Positions 33,864-45,000 of a stretch of DNA of 64,000 nucleotides are shown here, piece by piece (the first letter of the stretch is position 1; every line of letters begins with the position of its first letter). The stretch is taken from contig CM074698.1 of the NCBI GenBank assembly GCA_037367355.1, positions 3,162,001-3,226,000 of the forward strand, read 5' to 3'. The position numbers and the translations under genes are program-made. Under the pieces are notes generated by a model. The model was not told the origin of the DNA. It searched no databases and saw only the letters and a program-made list of their open reading frames with translations. The DNA is from Neoscytalidium dimidiatum. Its lineage: Eukaryota; Ascomycota; Dothideomycetes; Botryosphaeriales; Botryosphaeriaceae.

Positions 33864-34963
33864 TCACGAGAAATCCTCCTCCTGCTTTTCAATGTTGTTC
33901 TTCACGCGCAGAAGGAGGGTCGTCTTCCACTTGTCGAGCTTCGACAGCTGGTCGAACTGGAAGAGCTTCTCCGAGAAAACTTCCTGGTCACCGGCCTCGA
34001 CAGCTTCAGCCAGGTCATTGAGGAGCATATTTTCGCGAGTAGAGGAGAACGTGTGATCAAGATCGTTGTAGCTTTCGAGAGCACGCCTAGCGCCAACCAT
34101 GTCCTAAACAAGATCAGCTCTGAATTTCTCTCCAGCAACGTGTGCAAAGCTTACGTTCGTCGCCAAATGGCAGATACCCGCCTTCAGTAAATACTCCTTG
34201 ACCGACCACTTCATGAGATTGTTGTTGATGCTAGACTTCGCGACGCGCTCGTACTGCTCAATCGCCTTGTAGTAATCGCCCTCGAGAGCTGCAAGATCGC
34301 CGACCTTAAGGTAAAGTTTGTTCGCCAGTCTGCAGAAATGTTAGTCGCGCACCGACTATGACGCAAAAAGAACTTGGCTCACGCTTCGGCATTGTCCTGT
34401 TCATACCAACCGGCAGCAGTCTCGTACGCTTCCAGGGCACGCTTCTGGTCTCCAAGCTCCACCTCGAACAGCTCCGCGATGTTCTGCTTCCACGTAGCTG
34501 CTCGCCTAAAATTTCCCTTCAGCGTGTAGTGGTTGATAGCCTGCTCGAGACAGCGAGCGGCGTCTTCGGGATCCGTCTTCCTGTACGTCTTGAAGGCCTC
34601 GGTGAGCGTGTTGGCGGCATCGTCAGGCTCGTTCAAGTTGTTCTGCTGGATTGCGGCTGCGCGCTCGAATGCAAGACCGGCTTCCTTGGCTACAAGGGCA
34701 ATTGTTCAGCACCGCACCTGGAGCAGCCGGCTAAGGCGGGGCTCGGCTCACCTTGCTTCTGCATTCTGAAGGCGTTTGCGGCCTGAATATAGAGCTCCGC
34801 AGCGTTCTCGTACTTCTCCGAGCGGCCACCGAACAAACTGAAGCCTGAACCCGCTGAGGAAACGGCCTTCTCCGCCTGCAGGGAGCTGTAAGTATGCGCC
34901 GAGCTGGCGTTAGGACCGGGTTGTTACCTTCTGGAGCAGCGCGCGAGGATCCTGTGCGGCCAT
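33864..34963 (-). CDS. SEC17: Alpha-SNAP Sec17
   Basis: Adaptor that recruits the ATPase Sec18/NSF to SNARE complexes for their disassembly. Five exons (minus): 34963-34928, 34875-34752, 34689-34383, 34329-34155 and 34103-33864, closing to 293 aa, the usual family length. The first exon codes for only 12 residues (MAAQDPRALLQK). TPR-like helical repeats run throughout, with family motifs GGRSEKYENAAELY, LGDQKRALEAYETAAGWYEQD and YYKAIEQYERVAKSS. The C-terminus is KQEEDFS; the acidic/hydrophobic end is the part that stimulates NSF in this family. It is divergent from the GatC-like gene. Confidence 0.94.
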
Positions 34964-35363
34964 GTTGTGTTTTGTGGATCGTCAGATTGGATTATGAGGT
35001 CTGTTAGAATAAATGGCACGATTTGTCTGGCAGGTGGTTGCAGCAGGGTGTATGCGTGGCTTTGAGGGGCGGTGTTGTTCTTGGAACCATTACGAGGCAG
35101 CGGCGTCGCAGCCCACTTGTCCGCCCGCCAGGCCACTCACGTATCGATAAGACCGCGCTTCAGGCTTGTGTGGACTTCATCTTATTCAAACATCACCGTC
35201 CATATCTAATGTACCTCAAGATCACCCCCACCTGTGGGTAATTGAGCCATTTTCCTTCGGTAAGAAATACGGCCATTCTCACACGCCCCTATAGAATTTG
35301 CGCACGCCTTTGGAGAATACTGTCTACCATGAACCGCGAGCTTACCTACCTGCTGGCAGGCCC

Positions 35364-35951
35364 ATGTCAACATTACCATATCTTGCGCATGGCGCAAAGT
35401 GCGCCAGGACATATTTCCGCCAGAAGAGAAAAACATCCAGAGCTCTGAAAAGCACAAGTCGGTATTCATCCACGAAGACTATCAACGAAGTTGAAACGCT
35501 CCTTTCGAAACCAACATGGTCTGTCAAGACCCTCCTGCCCTCCGACGCTCAAGCCTCCGATGCGCCTACGATTACGCCCAAACAACTAAGACATCTACTC
35601 AATCTCTCTGCACTTCCCGAACCCAAAGATGAAGAAGAAGAGTCAAGAATGTTAAAGACACTTCGGTCACAACTCCATTTCGTACGCGCCATCCAAGAAG
35701 TCGATACGAAAGGTGTATCACCACTTCGCGCCATCCGAGACGAAACAAAGGCAGCTGAGGAAGAAATCAAGATATCGCTTGACTCGGTCAAAGAGGCGCT
35801 GGCGCAGGAGGAGGTGCGTGGAAAGTATTACAAGAGGATACAAAGGAAAGAAGGACTTATTGACACCAAGGGTGTTGAAGACTGGGATGTCCTGGGTCAT
35901 GCAGAACGGAAAGCTGGGAAATACTTTGTGGTTGATAGTGGGAAGACATGA
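35364..35951 (+). CDS. Mitochondrial glutamyl-tRNA(Gln) amidotransferase GatC/Gta3-like subunit
   Basis: Small subunit of the mitochondrial complex that converts Glu-tRNA(Gln) to Gln-tRNA(Gln). 195 aa from the ATG at 35364; the open frame extends upstream but its first codon is TTG, so the internal ATG is used. The first 40 residues are rich in Arg/Lys/Ser/Tyr with no acidic residue (TYFRQKRKTSRALK), a mitochondrial targeting sequence. The core TPKQLRHLLNLSALPEP, then LRSQLHFVRAIQEVDTKGVSPL, is the GatC-type helical segment, which wraps around GatA in the bacterial enzyme. There is no intron. The name rests on the recognised core; assignment to Gta3 is moderate. Confidence 0.75.
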   Translation: MSTLPYLAHGAKCARTYFRQKRKTSRALKSTSRYSSTKTINEVETLLSKPTWSVKTLLPSDAQASDAPTITPKQLRHLLNLSALPEPKDEEEESRMLKTLRSQLHFVRAIQEVDTKGVSPLRAIRDETKAAEEEIKISLDSVKEALAQEEVRGKYYKRIQRKEGLIDTKGVEDWDVLGHAERKAGKYFVVDSGKT

Positions 35952-36550
35952 CGAATTCGGTTCAGAATCTCAAAACATCAGGCACGAAGTACGTGTGGTC
36001 ACCACAAGAGCTTGGATTGCAGATGTCTTCCACGGGAGACGTGCGATTACGTCTCCGACCTGAACTATCGATCTCCGAGAACCAAATTGCGGCAAGAGCT
36101 TCAACTTCTCCGCAAAATCATTTCATTACGATGTCATACTACCGATACATCGACCGCGGCAACTCCTGGTACGTGCATCGTCACCGATCAGATGAGTAGT
36201 AAGGTGGTGTATTTCCAGGATCTGTCCGCAATCGAACACCCTTGCTAAATGGTCACGGTCACCTCTGTCAAATTTTCTTTGTTTGAGCCTCAAATTCTCG
36301 TGCGTTGACCTATCCTAATTGGTCAACTATGGAAAAAATCGTCGCTTTGTGTAACCATACGGGCAACGTATTCCCACCGTCCATTCGTATTCTCATTACC
36401 ATGGCTTCCGAAAAGTCAAAGCGCGCGCCCGTTGCAATATCTCGGTCCCTTAGTATGGACTGCAACACCATTCGCACTAACGAGACGACACCCAAAGAAC
36501 GCCGCATAAGGAGACTCCACCCAAAGAACGTCGTCAAAAGGAGACTACAA
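35952..36550. other. Intergenic region
   Basis: 3' flanks of the GatC-like gene (+) and the hypothetical gene (-). Short imperfect direct repeats (ACACCCAAAGAACG-like and CACCCAAAGAACG) occur at about 36488-36532. No gene supported. Confidence 0.5.
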
Positions 36551-37276
36551 TCAATCGAACATCGTACCAACACCGAAGAGGTCGTAATTACGCTCTGCCT
36601 TCCTCTTCCGGCAGAGTTCACAAGGACTTCGAGGGCCTGTTGTCGTACAGCAGTCGCAGAACGCACGAGCCTCCATGGGTGCCAGGTCAGGAGTCCGGAG
36701 GCGCCGTATCCTTGGGGCGTGTGGAGGCGACGGTAGGCCCTCATCGTCGCCCTCACCATCGGAAAGTCCGGTTCCGACTTGTGTCCATGACCGGTACAGA
36801 TTGCAATCTAGATGCCCCGCCAGGGATGCATTGGTAACTCCCGAGCCGATGCCTTCAGATGCAAGCTTAGCTCTACTCTTTGCGGTTATAGAGTGCCCAG
36901 CGCTACTGTGAAGGTCAACTCGAGCTGGTGATGGGTTGAGAATGGGTGGAAGTGGGTCCAGCGATATCAAGCGTTGCCCTAAATTAGAAGCTCGAGGGCA
37001 TGGCGGTGTGGTTCGATGGCGCCCTTCTCGAGGCCTCGTATGGGCCTTGTTGGGGTTTTGAGAGAGATGCCTTCTCTTAGTGGGAACAGTTGCGAATGGT
37101 GGAACAGAAGACACCGACATTGTCGCTACATCCTCTGGGAAGAGTTGAAAGTCAGATGACGGTGCGGCCTCTGACCTAACGTCGTGTTCAGGAAGAAGAG
37201 CATGGTCATTAGGGAAGGTATTGAGGATGGCGAGCTTGTGCACTCGGTGGTGCGGCGGCGATGACAAGGAAGCCAT
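36551..37276 (-). CDS. Hypothetical protein with C-terminal Cys-pair motif
   Basis: 241 aa from the ATG at 37276. No family recognised. Most of the protein is proline/serine/arginine-rich and probably disordered. The end carries FCDCCTTTGPRSPCELCRKRKAERNYD, shown in two parts: CDCC, then CELC twelve residues on, which could bind one zinc ion, followed by a basic patch. The open frame extends upstream without ATG, and a GT-AG intron from 37341 to 37277 could join an upstream exon reading TAAETLLIW to MASLSSPP. If so the true 5' end lies beyond 37500 and I cannot resolve it. Confidence 0.45.
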   Translation of the reverse strand: MASLSSPPHHRVHKLAILNTFPNDHALLPEHDVRSEAAPSSDFQLFPEDVATMSVSSVPPFATVPTKRRHLSQNPNKAHTRPREGRHRTTPPCPRASNLGQRLISLDPLPPILNPSPARVDLHSSAGHSITAKSRAKLASEGIGSGVTNASLAGHLDCNLYRSWTQVGTGLSDGEGDDEGLPSPPHAPRIRRLRTPDLAPMEARAFCDCCTTTGPRSPCELCRKRKAERNYDLFGVGTMFD

Positions 37277-38299
37277 CTGACGTGCCGGCGACGGTGAGGT
37301 GCCCAATGCACGAGGACGTCAGCAGCAATGGAGTCGTTCACCCAAATCAACAAAGTTTCGGCGGCCGTCGGGGAAGTCAATGAGATGCGATAAGGTTCGA
37401 CGGAAGTCGGTAGTGGAGGTGGGCAGACGGGAGAGGTAGGGGAAGAGGAGGTTAGAGGGGGGGCGCTGGGCTTATAAGGTAGGTAGCGAAGCCAGGTCTT
37501 GGCGGCCTCCCACTGGTGCACCCCTACCTCTTACCCACCCCACCCGGGTCTTGCACTGATCGGCGCTCTTACTTTCGAGCACTACGGGCCAAAAGAGCCA
37601 CAAAAGTTCATTGCAAAGGCTTCTAGCCTTGCGGGGCCGGTCTAGTCTGGCAGAGCGCTTGTGAGTACTAAGGTTGGGATTGAGCCAGATATAGAGCTGC
37701 TTACCAGGCAAGTAGCGAAGTGACGACAGTCAGGATCACGCGGCGAGTTCTCTAGTGTACGAAGCCTCAATGCATCGGGGAGAATGGGCCTTCTCTTCAA
37801 AACTCTGCTATCTAGAGCCTTGTCGAAGAGGCCGTAAGAGATGTCGGTATGCGTTAAAGGAAATGTGGATGGAGGGTAGGCGTGAGACGCTGATGTTTAG
37901 TAAATTATTTTAGTGAATCCTTCGGAATATCATTGATTGGCCATGCGAGAGAATGCATCTTCGTGTTATGGCGATGGTGTTATGAAGGTGTGCGCCCGTG
38001 GGGGTGGTCGGTGTGTGACTGGAAGGGAAGTGCAAAAGTAGAAAGTGCAGTTCCATCAGCTGATACAAACTTGCAACCCCAGAATTCGGCTAGTCTTATG
38101 GATCGAAAGCGCACATAGAGATAATCCTTATGGCATGGAGTTTATTATTCGTACCTTAGATACTGGACTCGTTCCGGGAGAACACAAATGGATGAGAAGT
38201 AATTATCACGTGACCTATTCGAGGCTGTCAGGTCTATCTGTAATTTGGTTGAGGCACCATGTAAGAAATACCATTACAGCTAAATAGTTAAACAAAGAT
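37277..38299. other. Upstream region of the hypothetical gene; 3' flank of the small membrane protein gene
   Basis: It may hold 5' exons of the hypothetical gene (minus-strand open frames at about 37342-37521 and 37472-37711, neither starting with ATG). The right part is more A/T-rich and shows nothing. Confidence 0.4.
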
Positions 38300-38810
38300 T
38301 TAGTCTGACTTTTCTTGAGATTTTGCAGTGGATGCGGGCTGTTCGAGAGGGTGTGGTGTGTCGGTGTTGGATTGCATCGCTTGGTTGCTTGCTTTGCTGC
38401 CTGGCCAGGCTAAGCCCCAGCTTTTGAACCAAGATGATGATCCTGAGGCATTCTTTGAATTCTCTCCTTGCTTAGCGACTGCGGGGGTTATGCTTTCCGG
38501 TTTATCCAGTTTGACGGATTTTGCAGTTGATTCTTGTGTCGCAGAGTCCTGGGCCGTCCTCGATTCGGTTTTCCCACTGCGGCCAGTTAGTCCTACATCA
38601 CCTGGATTGTACGGACAAACGCACTGCTGCTTCTCAAAAGTCTTATCTCTCTGTTCCTGTTGCTCCCTAAAGGCAGGCTCAAAGGCGTACATGCCTACGC
38701 AGTCCCATCAGCAACAGTAGTCTTTGCAGCCAATTCATAGTCGTAGTACCATTGAATACTCCGATCCCCGTGACGAGTACCAGAGGTATGATTGTATTGA
38801 GTCTTGACAT
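38300..38810 (-). CDS. Small single-pass membrane protein
   Basis: Exons (minus) 38810-38750 and 38694-38300 close to 151 aa. The N-terminus MSRLNTIIPLVLVTGIGVFNG forms one membrane helix and is followed directly by MYAFEPAFREQQEQR, a pattern seen in small fungal (often mitochondrial) membrane proteins. The rest is Ser/Lys/Gln-rich and disordered, ending in KSQEKSD. The position of the 55-nt intron inside the membrane-helix boundary and the clean frame support the model. I do not know a function. It is divergent from MUS7 with 240 bp between the starts. Confidence 0.65.
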
Positions 38811-39050
38811 GTTTTCGCATTGGTCGGAACGGACTGCGGTTGGAGTCGTGGTGACGCCTTCGAAAATCGGAAAGCGGGTGTTAGTCAGCACACGTTATCG
38901 ATAACACATGCTGGCAACGCGTTCTCGCGTCGCGCGTCACCCCGGCGCGGCTCTACGCCTGTGATTGTCACCGGCTGCTGTACGACAGCACAAATCTCCC
39001 ACTCGGCTCTGCACCTTCTCAAGAGCCAACCGCTATGCTAACCTGTCTCC

Positions 39051-42000
39051 ATGTCGGACTGGCGGATCAGAGGCTACGTTCCGGACTCAGATGAGGAGGA
39101 CGACCTTGATCTCGATGGGGCCCACGCCATCAGGCCGCCAGAGGCAAAAACATCACACGTTGAAAGCACGGAGACCGCCAAAGCGCCAATACAGGATTAC
39201 CGACCAGAAGAGGATGATGCGTCCACGCAACTGCCAGAAAGCCAGGATGAGCTCGGTCTGGACAGCTCACAGAATGACTTGCTCAACCAAACCAGCTTGC
39301 GCTTGTATGCGTCCAGAGCGAACTGCTCGTCCATTACACAAGCAACTGAATCTTTTACCACGCCTGTACCACGGATGGACCATAATTCTAGCTATAGAGC
39401 AACGTCGCATTCAAATGACATCTCAAACGGCGACCATGAACTCAGTCCGGAGATCACATCGGCAAGCTCCACAAACGCGTTGTCACGCAGATTTCTCGCA
39501 ACTCAGCTCTTCTCCGATGAGCACCTGAGCTCTACCTCAGTGTCTGGGTTTCTGAATCATTCTTCGAGAAAAGCTACTCCCATTTTGCAGGATGGCGACC
39601 TGGACGAGCTGCAACAGGACTGGCCTAACGGACAAAATGGAACACTGTCTGCCTTATCTAGTCCTCTCAGTGAGGCCAGATCTGATATTGAGCCTCCAGA
39701 TTGGATGCTCTCATCCTTGCCTCTGCATACATCTAGAGATGATGGGCCCGAAGACTTTGCCGGTAGGAGTCGACAAACCGTTCAAGTCGTTATACCCCCG
39801 CAGCAGGAACCTCAATTTGATCAAGGTGCATTTGATCAGCTAGATGATGCAGAAAAGACAAGAATTAGACGGGCGCTAAGGAAGAGGAACCCCATACAGC
39901 TTCATCCTTACCTCTTGGAGGCAGAAAAGTACCGGCAGAATCTCAAAGCGAGAGGTTTGAAGCCAGTAAATGTTGGTGTGGAGCACCAGAAGCACCATGA
40001 AAGACATCATGCACGGAATCGTGTGGAGACACAGGATGAAGACTCTCAGGATAGAGAATTCGTGCTGGATGACACTCAACCAAACAGCTTACGGCAGAGC
40101 TCTCCCGTAGATCTCCCATCTTCACCACCTCCTATAGATCCTGCAACATCACTGCCGGCACCATCGGACCATGGCTTGGACATTAATGGCGAAGCAATAG
40201 GCATTGACGATGATGACTATGAGTTTCCAGATCTCAGTGTTCTTTTGCGAAGGAAGCACGATGGAAGTGTTCAAGAAGGGTTCAAAAGGCGAAAAACTTT
40301 GCATACATTTTCGAGGAAAGGGGCACTCAACAGAACAAGCTCCCTTCCTCAATCTCCGCATACAAACCATTCGGACCAAGCTCCACAAGCTCATAAAGTA
40401 TTTGACGTCCCACCGTCCCCGCCCGCCTCAGAGACGCTGCCCAATCAAGATCACTTGCTGCAAAAACGTCGCGGTCTACCTCAACTCCGGCGCCTGTCTC
40501 CCAATCAGATCCCGCAGCCGCCAACACCGGCCATGTCATCCACCAGAAGGCCTCGTCAGACAAGGGTGATTGACCCAGACGAAGACGACGAGCCACCACT
40601 CAGCACTTCCCGGCGACGTGGCCATCAGCGTACGCAATCTGTGGCTGTGGTTTCTTCCGATTCATCTTCGGATTCATCTTCTGAAGCGGATATAGATAAA
40701 GATAGGGATCTACAAAAGGCAAAGAGGAGAATCAAGGGTGTTCTCCCTGCATCGTGGTTGAGGCTTGACAAACGAGCGCAAGAGAATAGGAAGCCCTACG
40801 CAAATACTAAGCCACCACGACGGCTGTCCAGGATTTCTGCTCAGCGAGAAACTGCCATGCCTAGGGTTTCTTCACGTCGTGCCAGCCCATCTCCACCAGG
40901 GAGAATACAAGATTACGATCCGATATTAATCAATGATGACGACAACAGCGGGTCGGATGTAGGCGACAACTCAACCATTGTTCCAACGCGACGGGCAAGT
41001 TTGGACCTCGGACTTGGCTTCACTGACACCTTCGGGGACTTGGGAAACTACGAGGTGCAAGAACATGACTGGGTCGATCCAATGCTTCCTTCAGCGTCCC
41101 GTGCGACCGTTACCAAACAACCACAACGAAAGCGGCAGCTAAAGCTAGCCGACACTATCCCATGCGCTTCAAAACGCCCTCGGCTTGATGACTTCGACAG
41201 ACCCTCTCGACCTCGATCCGCCTTTGCTAGTGGGATAGATAAGAAACCGAAAACCAAGAACCAACAACGCCCCAAGCGTCAGCCTAGAGCTCAGCCCCCT
41301 GCACTCAGCATTGTTGATGCGCCTGTGTTCCATACTCTTGAGGCACCCAGAATTCCCCAGTTTCTCAGAGTGGCGGCGCGCCAAGCGCGACGACAACCAA
41401 ATCAGGGCAGGCACAGCCCGACAAATAAGCACATCAGACTGCAGACCGAAGCTGATACCGAGGACGCCAATTCGTCTCTTCGTGACTGGCGTGCTGGCAG
41501 GGTCAAGCCGTCAATAAGGAATTACGAAGGCAATATCGCAGAGAGTCGACCACCGCTGTCTGACCGGGCTGCCAATGAACAGGGGGCTTCACGTCAGCAA
41601 AAGCTGGCAGGGACCCCAAAGCTAGACCGGAATAGGCCTCGTCGAGTGGAAAATGCTGCCTCAGATGGTGAAGCCGCCCGTCAGAACAAACGACCACGAT
41701 TGCGTCAAATCAAACTCAACACCGTGCCACTTCCGGCACAAACGTCTCCAACACCTTCCACAACGAAAAGACAATTCAAACAAAGATTCAGCATTGCACA
41801 CAGACCGACGGCACAAAAGCCGAGGGTGAAGCAACCGGAATTCAGAACCGCACAGCTTGAGAGACCTGAAACCGAGTACGATTCTAGAGATCGAGCTGCT
41901 GCGTTCCGCAAGAAACTCTCTCAACTGGATCGTGCTTATAACACCTCCTCCCGACTTCAGTTTCGCGATGCATGGACCGGCCAGCATCAGAATCCACGAC

Positions 42001-45000
42001 TTGCAAGATTTCTCGAAGATGACGAGATTGCGCCCTTGCCAGCACCTGAGCCAGGGCTGAATGATGTCGTCCCGAGCGTAGAAGCAAATCCTCCACCGCC
42101 ACCAAAGCCAAAGAGGAAGTTAAAAGCCAAGGTGCACCGGGTTGATGTGGAGACGCGCGAGTACAGACAACCTAGCGATCCGATTCCTCACGTTCCGGCC
42201 CGTTCATCTCCATCTTCAATTCTCACAGTCGATATTGAATCTCGAAGATTGGAAGGCCTCGGTCCTTCCAGCACTTGGTATTCTACAGACTTCGACGTTT
42301 CGCCACTATGGTCAGGTACTTTCTTCCACGAAAGTACCATCATTGGTAGCGGAGAATTTCAGCAAGCTCTAGCAGTGAGCACTCGTGATTTGGATGCATA
42401 TACTGGCCTTTACAATTTCAGTCTCAACGGGATATCCTGCCAATGGGGCGCTTGGACAGAAGATGTCGCATCGGAGATGGCATTGCTTTTATCTTCCACT
42501 GCTTCTCGTCTTGAAAATGCCCAGACTACGTACCAGAGGGAAAATCCCGAAGACACTGGGGATGTCGTTTTCTTTGACTACCTCTGTGCTCTGAGGCATA
42601 TCGTGCGGTATTTCTCAACACATCTACATTTTCTGGACCCTGTTGATCGCCGTTCATTCGTCCCAAGAATGCAACACCTGCTGGATTCAGCCTCAAGAGA
42701 TGCACTTGCAGACCTGTCGAATCTCTCCGCACACGTCTTCTCAGGAAACATTACTGAGAAAATAAAACTACGGTCGTCAAACATGCTCCTGCTGCTTATA
42801 TATCAAGTCTCACAGATCGCCAGCCACTCCCTCGTGGATCCGTCACAACGACAAGATTTAAGCTTTACCTTTAAAGCGCTGGTCAAGTCAGTGTTGCAAC
42901 TTGTCCTAAAGAAAGGCATGGGCGAGCTGCGTCAGTACATTGACGAAAATCGTCGTTACACTGCCCGGGAGCAAGGAATACGGGAAGATAAGCTGGCAAT
43001 CGAAAGCTTTGTTGTTATACGCCACCTGTTTCAAGCTTACGAGATGCCGCCTTTGTCACTGTGGAGTCTCATCAAGGAGGAGTTGGTGCCTTCCATGCCC
43101 CAAATACACCACATTCAGTCGTTTGAGCGTCTGTGGTACGACATTTTTGCTCTGCTCCCTTACTCAGATATCGACGAAAATGGTCTCATACAGGCAAGCA
43201 ATCGTTCATCACAATCCGTCGGTGGCGACTGGTCCTTGGTTGTACCCTTGCTCAACCGCCTGTTCACGTTATACCCGGAGTCTGCCCAGACGAACGCGAC
43301 ATCCGTCAACGCCTATCTACGAGTTTGCTTCTGGAGATGTTATAACCTGATATGCTGTTGGGGCTGGAGGAAATGTGACTCTCTGCTCACCACGATCTTC
43401 GACTTCTTCTCACGTAGAGGATTCAAGCACTTGCACAACGAGGAAAGCAAAGGCTCACCGCCCTTTTTAGAGGACCTTGACCGACGCCCTGATCTGGACA
43501 TTCAGCCAGATGATCGAGCATTTCACATCTTCTTGAAGACTTTGGTTACTGGCTTCAGAAGTCTTAGGCACAACTGCTCAGAGAGACAAATCCAGAACAT
43601 TGCGTGGCGTCTAGTGCCAAATCATCGGAGAACTTACCACAAGGAAGAAGATTTGCGACAAGAGGACCTAGATGGCCTGCGCAATCAGCACGATCTTCTC
43701 TGCACACTGTACTGGGCATCACCTCCAGGCTTCCGCCCACGATTATCGTCGCTTCGGAACCTCGTGGATCAGACTCGTTCCCATCGAGAAGTTTGTCGCT
43801 TAAGTGTGCGCGCTTGCTCGAGACTTTCCAGATACCAAATTTCGACAGATGAAGGCAACGAAAGTTTGGAACCATTTGCAGAATGGTTCAATGAGATCAT
43901 CTCCCAAAATCTTGCTCAGTACAAGATGGCCAGATCTGAGGCAGAAAGCCAGTATGAAGCTGCAAGATCCTCAGGCAACGAATACATCTCTGCAGAGCAC
44001 CTCCAATTGACTATCAGGAACAATCAAGCACAGATCATGGCCACACTTGGAGATGCGATCTATGGTATTGGGTCTGCTATTAAAGCAGCTCACGATGCGG
44101 ACGGCGCAACGTTGTTGCTGAGAAACTCGGGTATCACGGATGTTTTCAAGCTGTTCGATGCGAAGAATTCCCAGACGAATAAACTCATTGCTGAAATTCT
44201 ACTAGTCTTCCAGACTTATCTCGGACTTCTCCGCGGCAAGTACCCCCAGGAAGAGAGCCAACAGACCAGTGATGACAGCCAAGACTATGGAGGAGGCTTC
44301 AGTCTTGAGGATATCGAGCCTACTGAGATGAACGACGCCACTTCCTCAGAGTTGTCGGTAGACTTCGTACGTGATGCAGTTTGGCAGCTAGTTTCAAGCT
44401 GTTTCGGAGCTGAAACACTGCCAGACGACGCATTACTCGTGACTGTAGTTGAAACATGGAGCATGATCGCCCGCCATCTTGTGCGAAAAGGCCTGAGAGG
44501 GTGGAGCAGCTTTCTGGACCCATACAATCCCAACTCCTGGCGACAGCTGCAAGACACTGAGCAAACACGCAAATTCAGTGCTCTCTTCATGTCCACCGTC
44601 TTGATCCAGGATCCTAGCAGCTACGACGGCAACAGGGATGATATGCTTTGGTCATGGTTCAGGTCTCTAGTTGAGCGAGAATCGATGCTGAAGTTCCAAC
44701 ATCGTCTTACGGCAAGCCTCATGAATAGAGATCCAAAACATCCACTCTTCCGGAACCTTCCATTTTGCAAAAATCCCAAGACGGGGCAGGTCGAAATCAG
44801 ATTGTCTGAATTCCGTCAGCGCCGCCTGAGTTTGATATCCAGCGTGTTGGCCAACATGCGGGACAATTATGACACAGCAATGCACAATAACCTCCAAACT
44901 CTTCCGGAACTTCGAAAGGAATACAATGGACTCCTCAAACAGTTGATGGCTGCCATGAAGAAGAATTACCAAGATCTTGGGCAAAACTCGGAAACCAAGA

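Noticed and set aside
35298..35363. Upstream extension of the GatC-like protein
   Set aside because: It would start at TTG; the ATG at 35364 leaves a good mitochondrial presequence.
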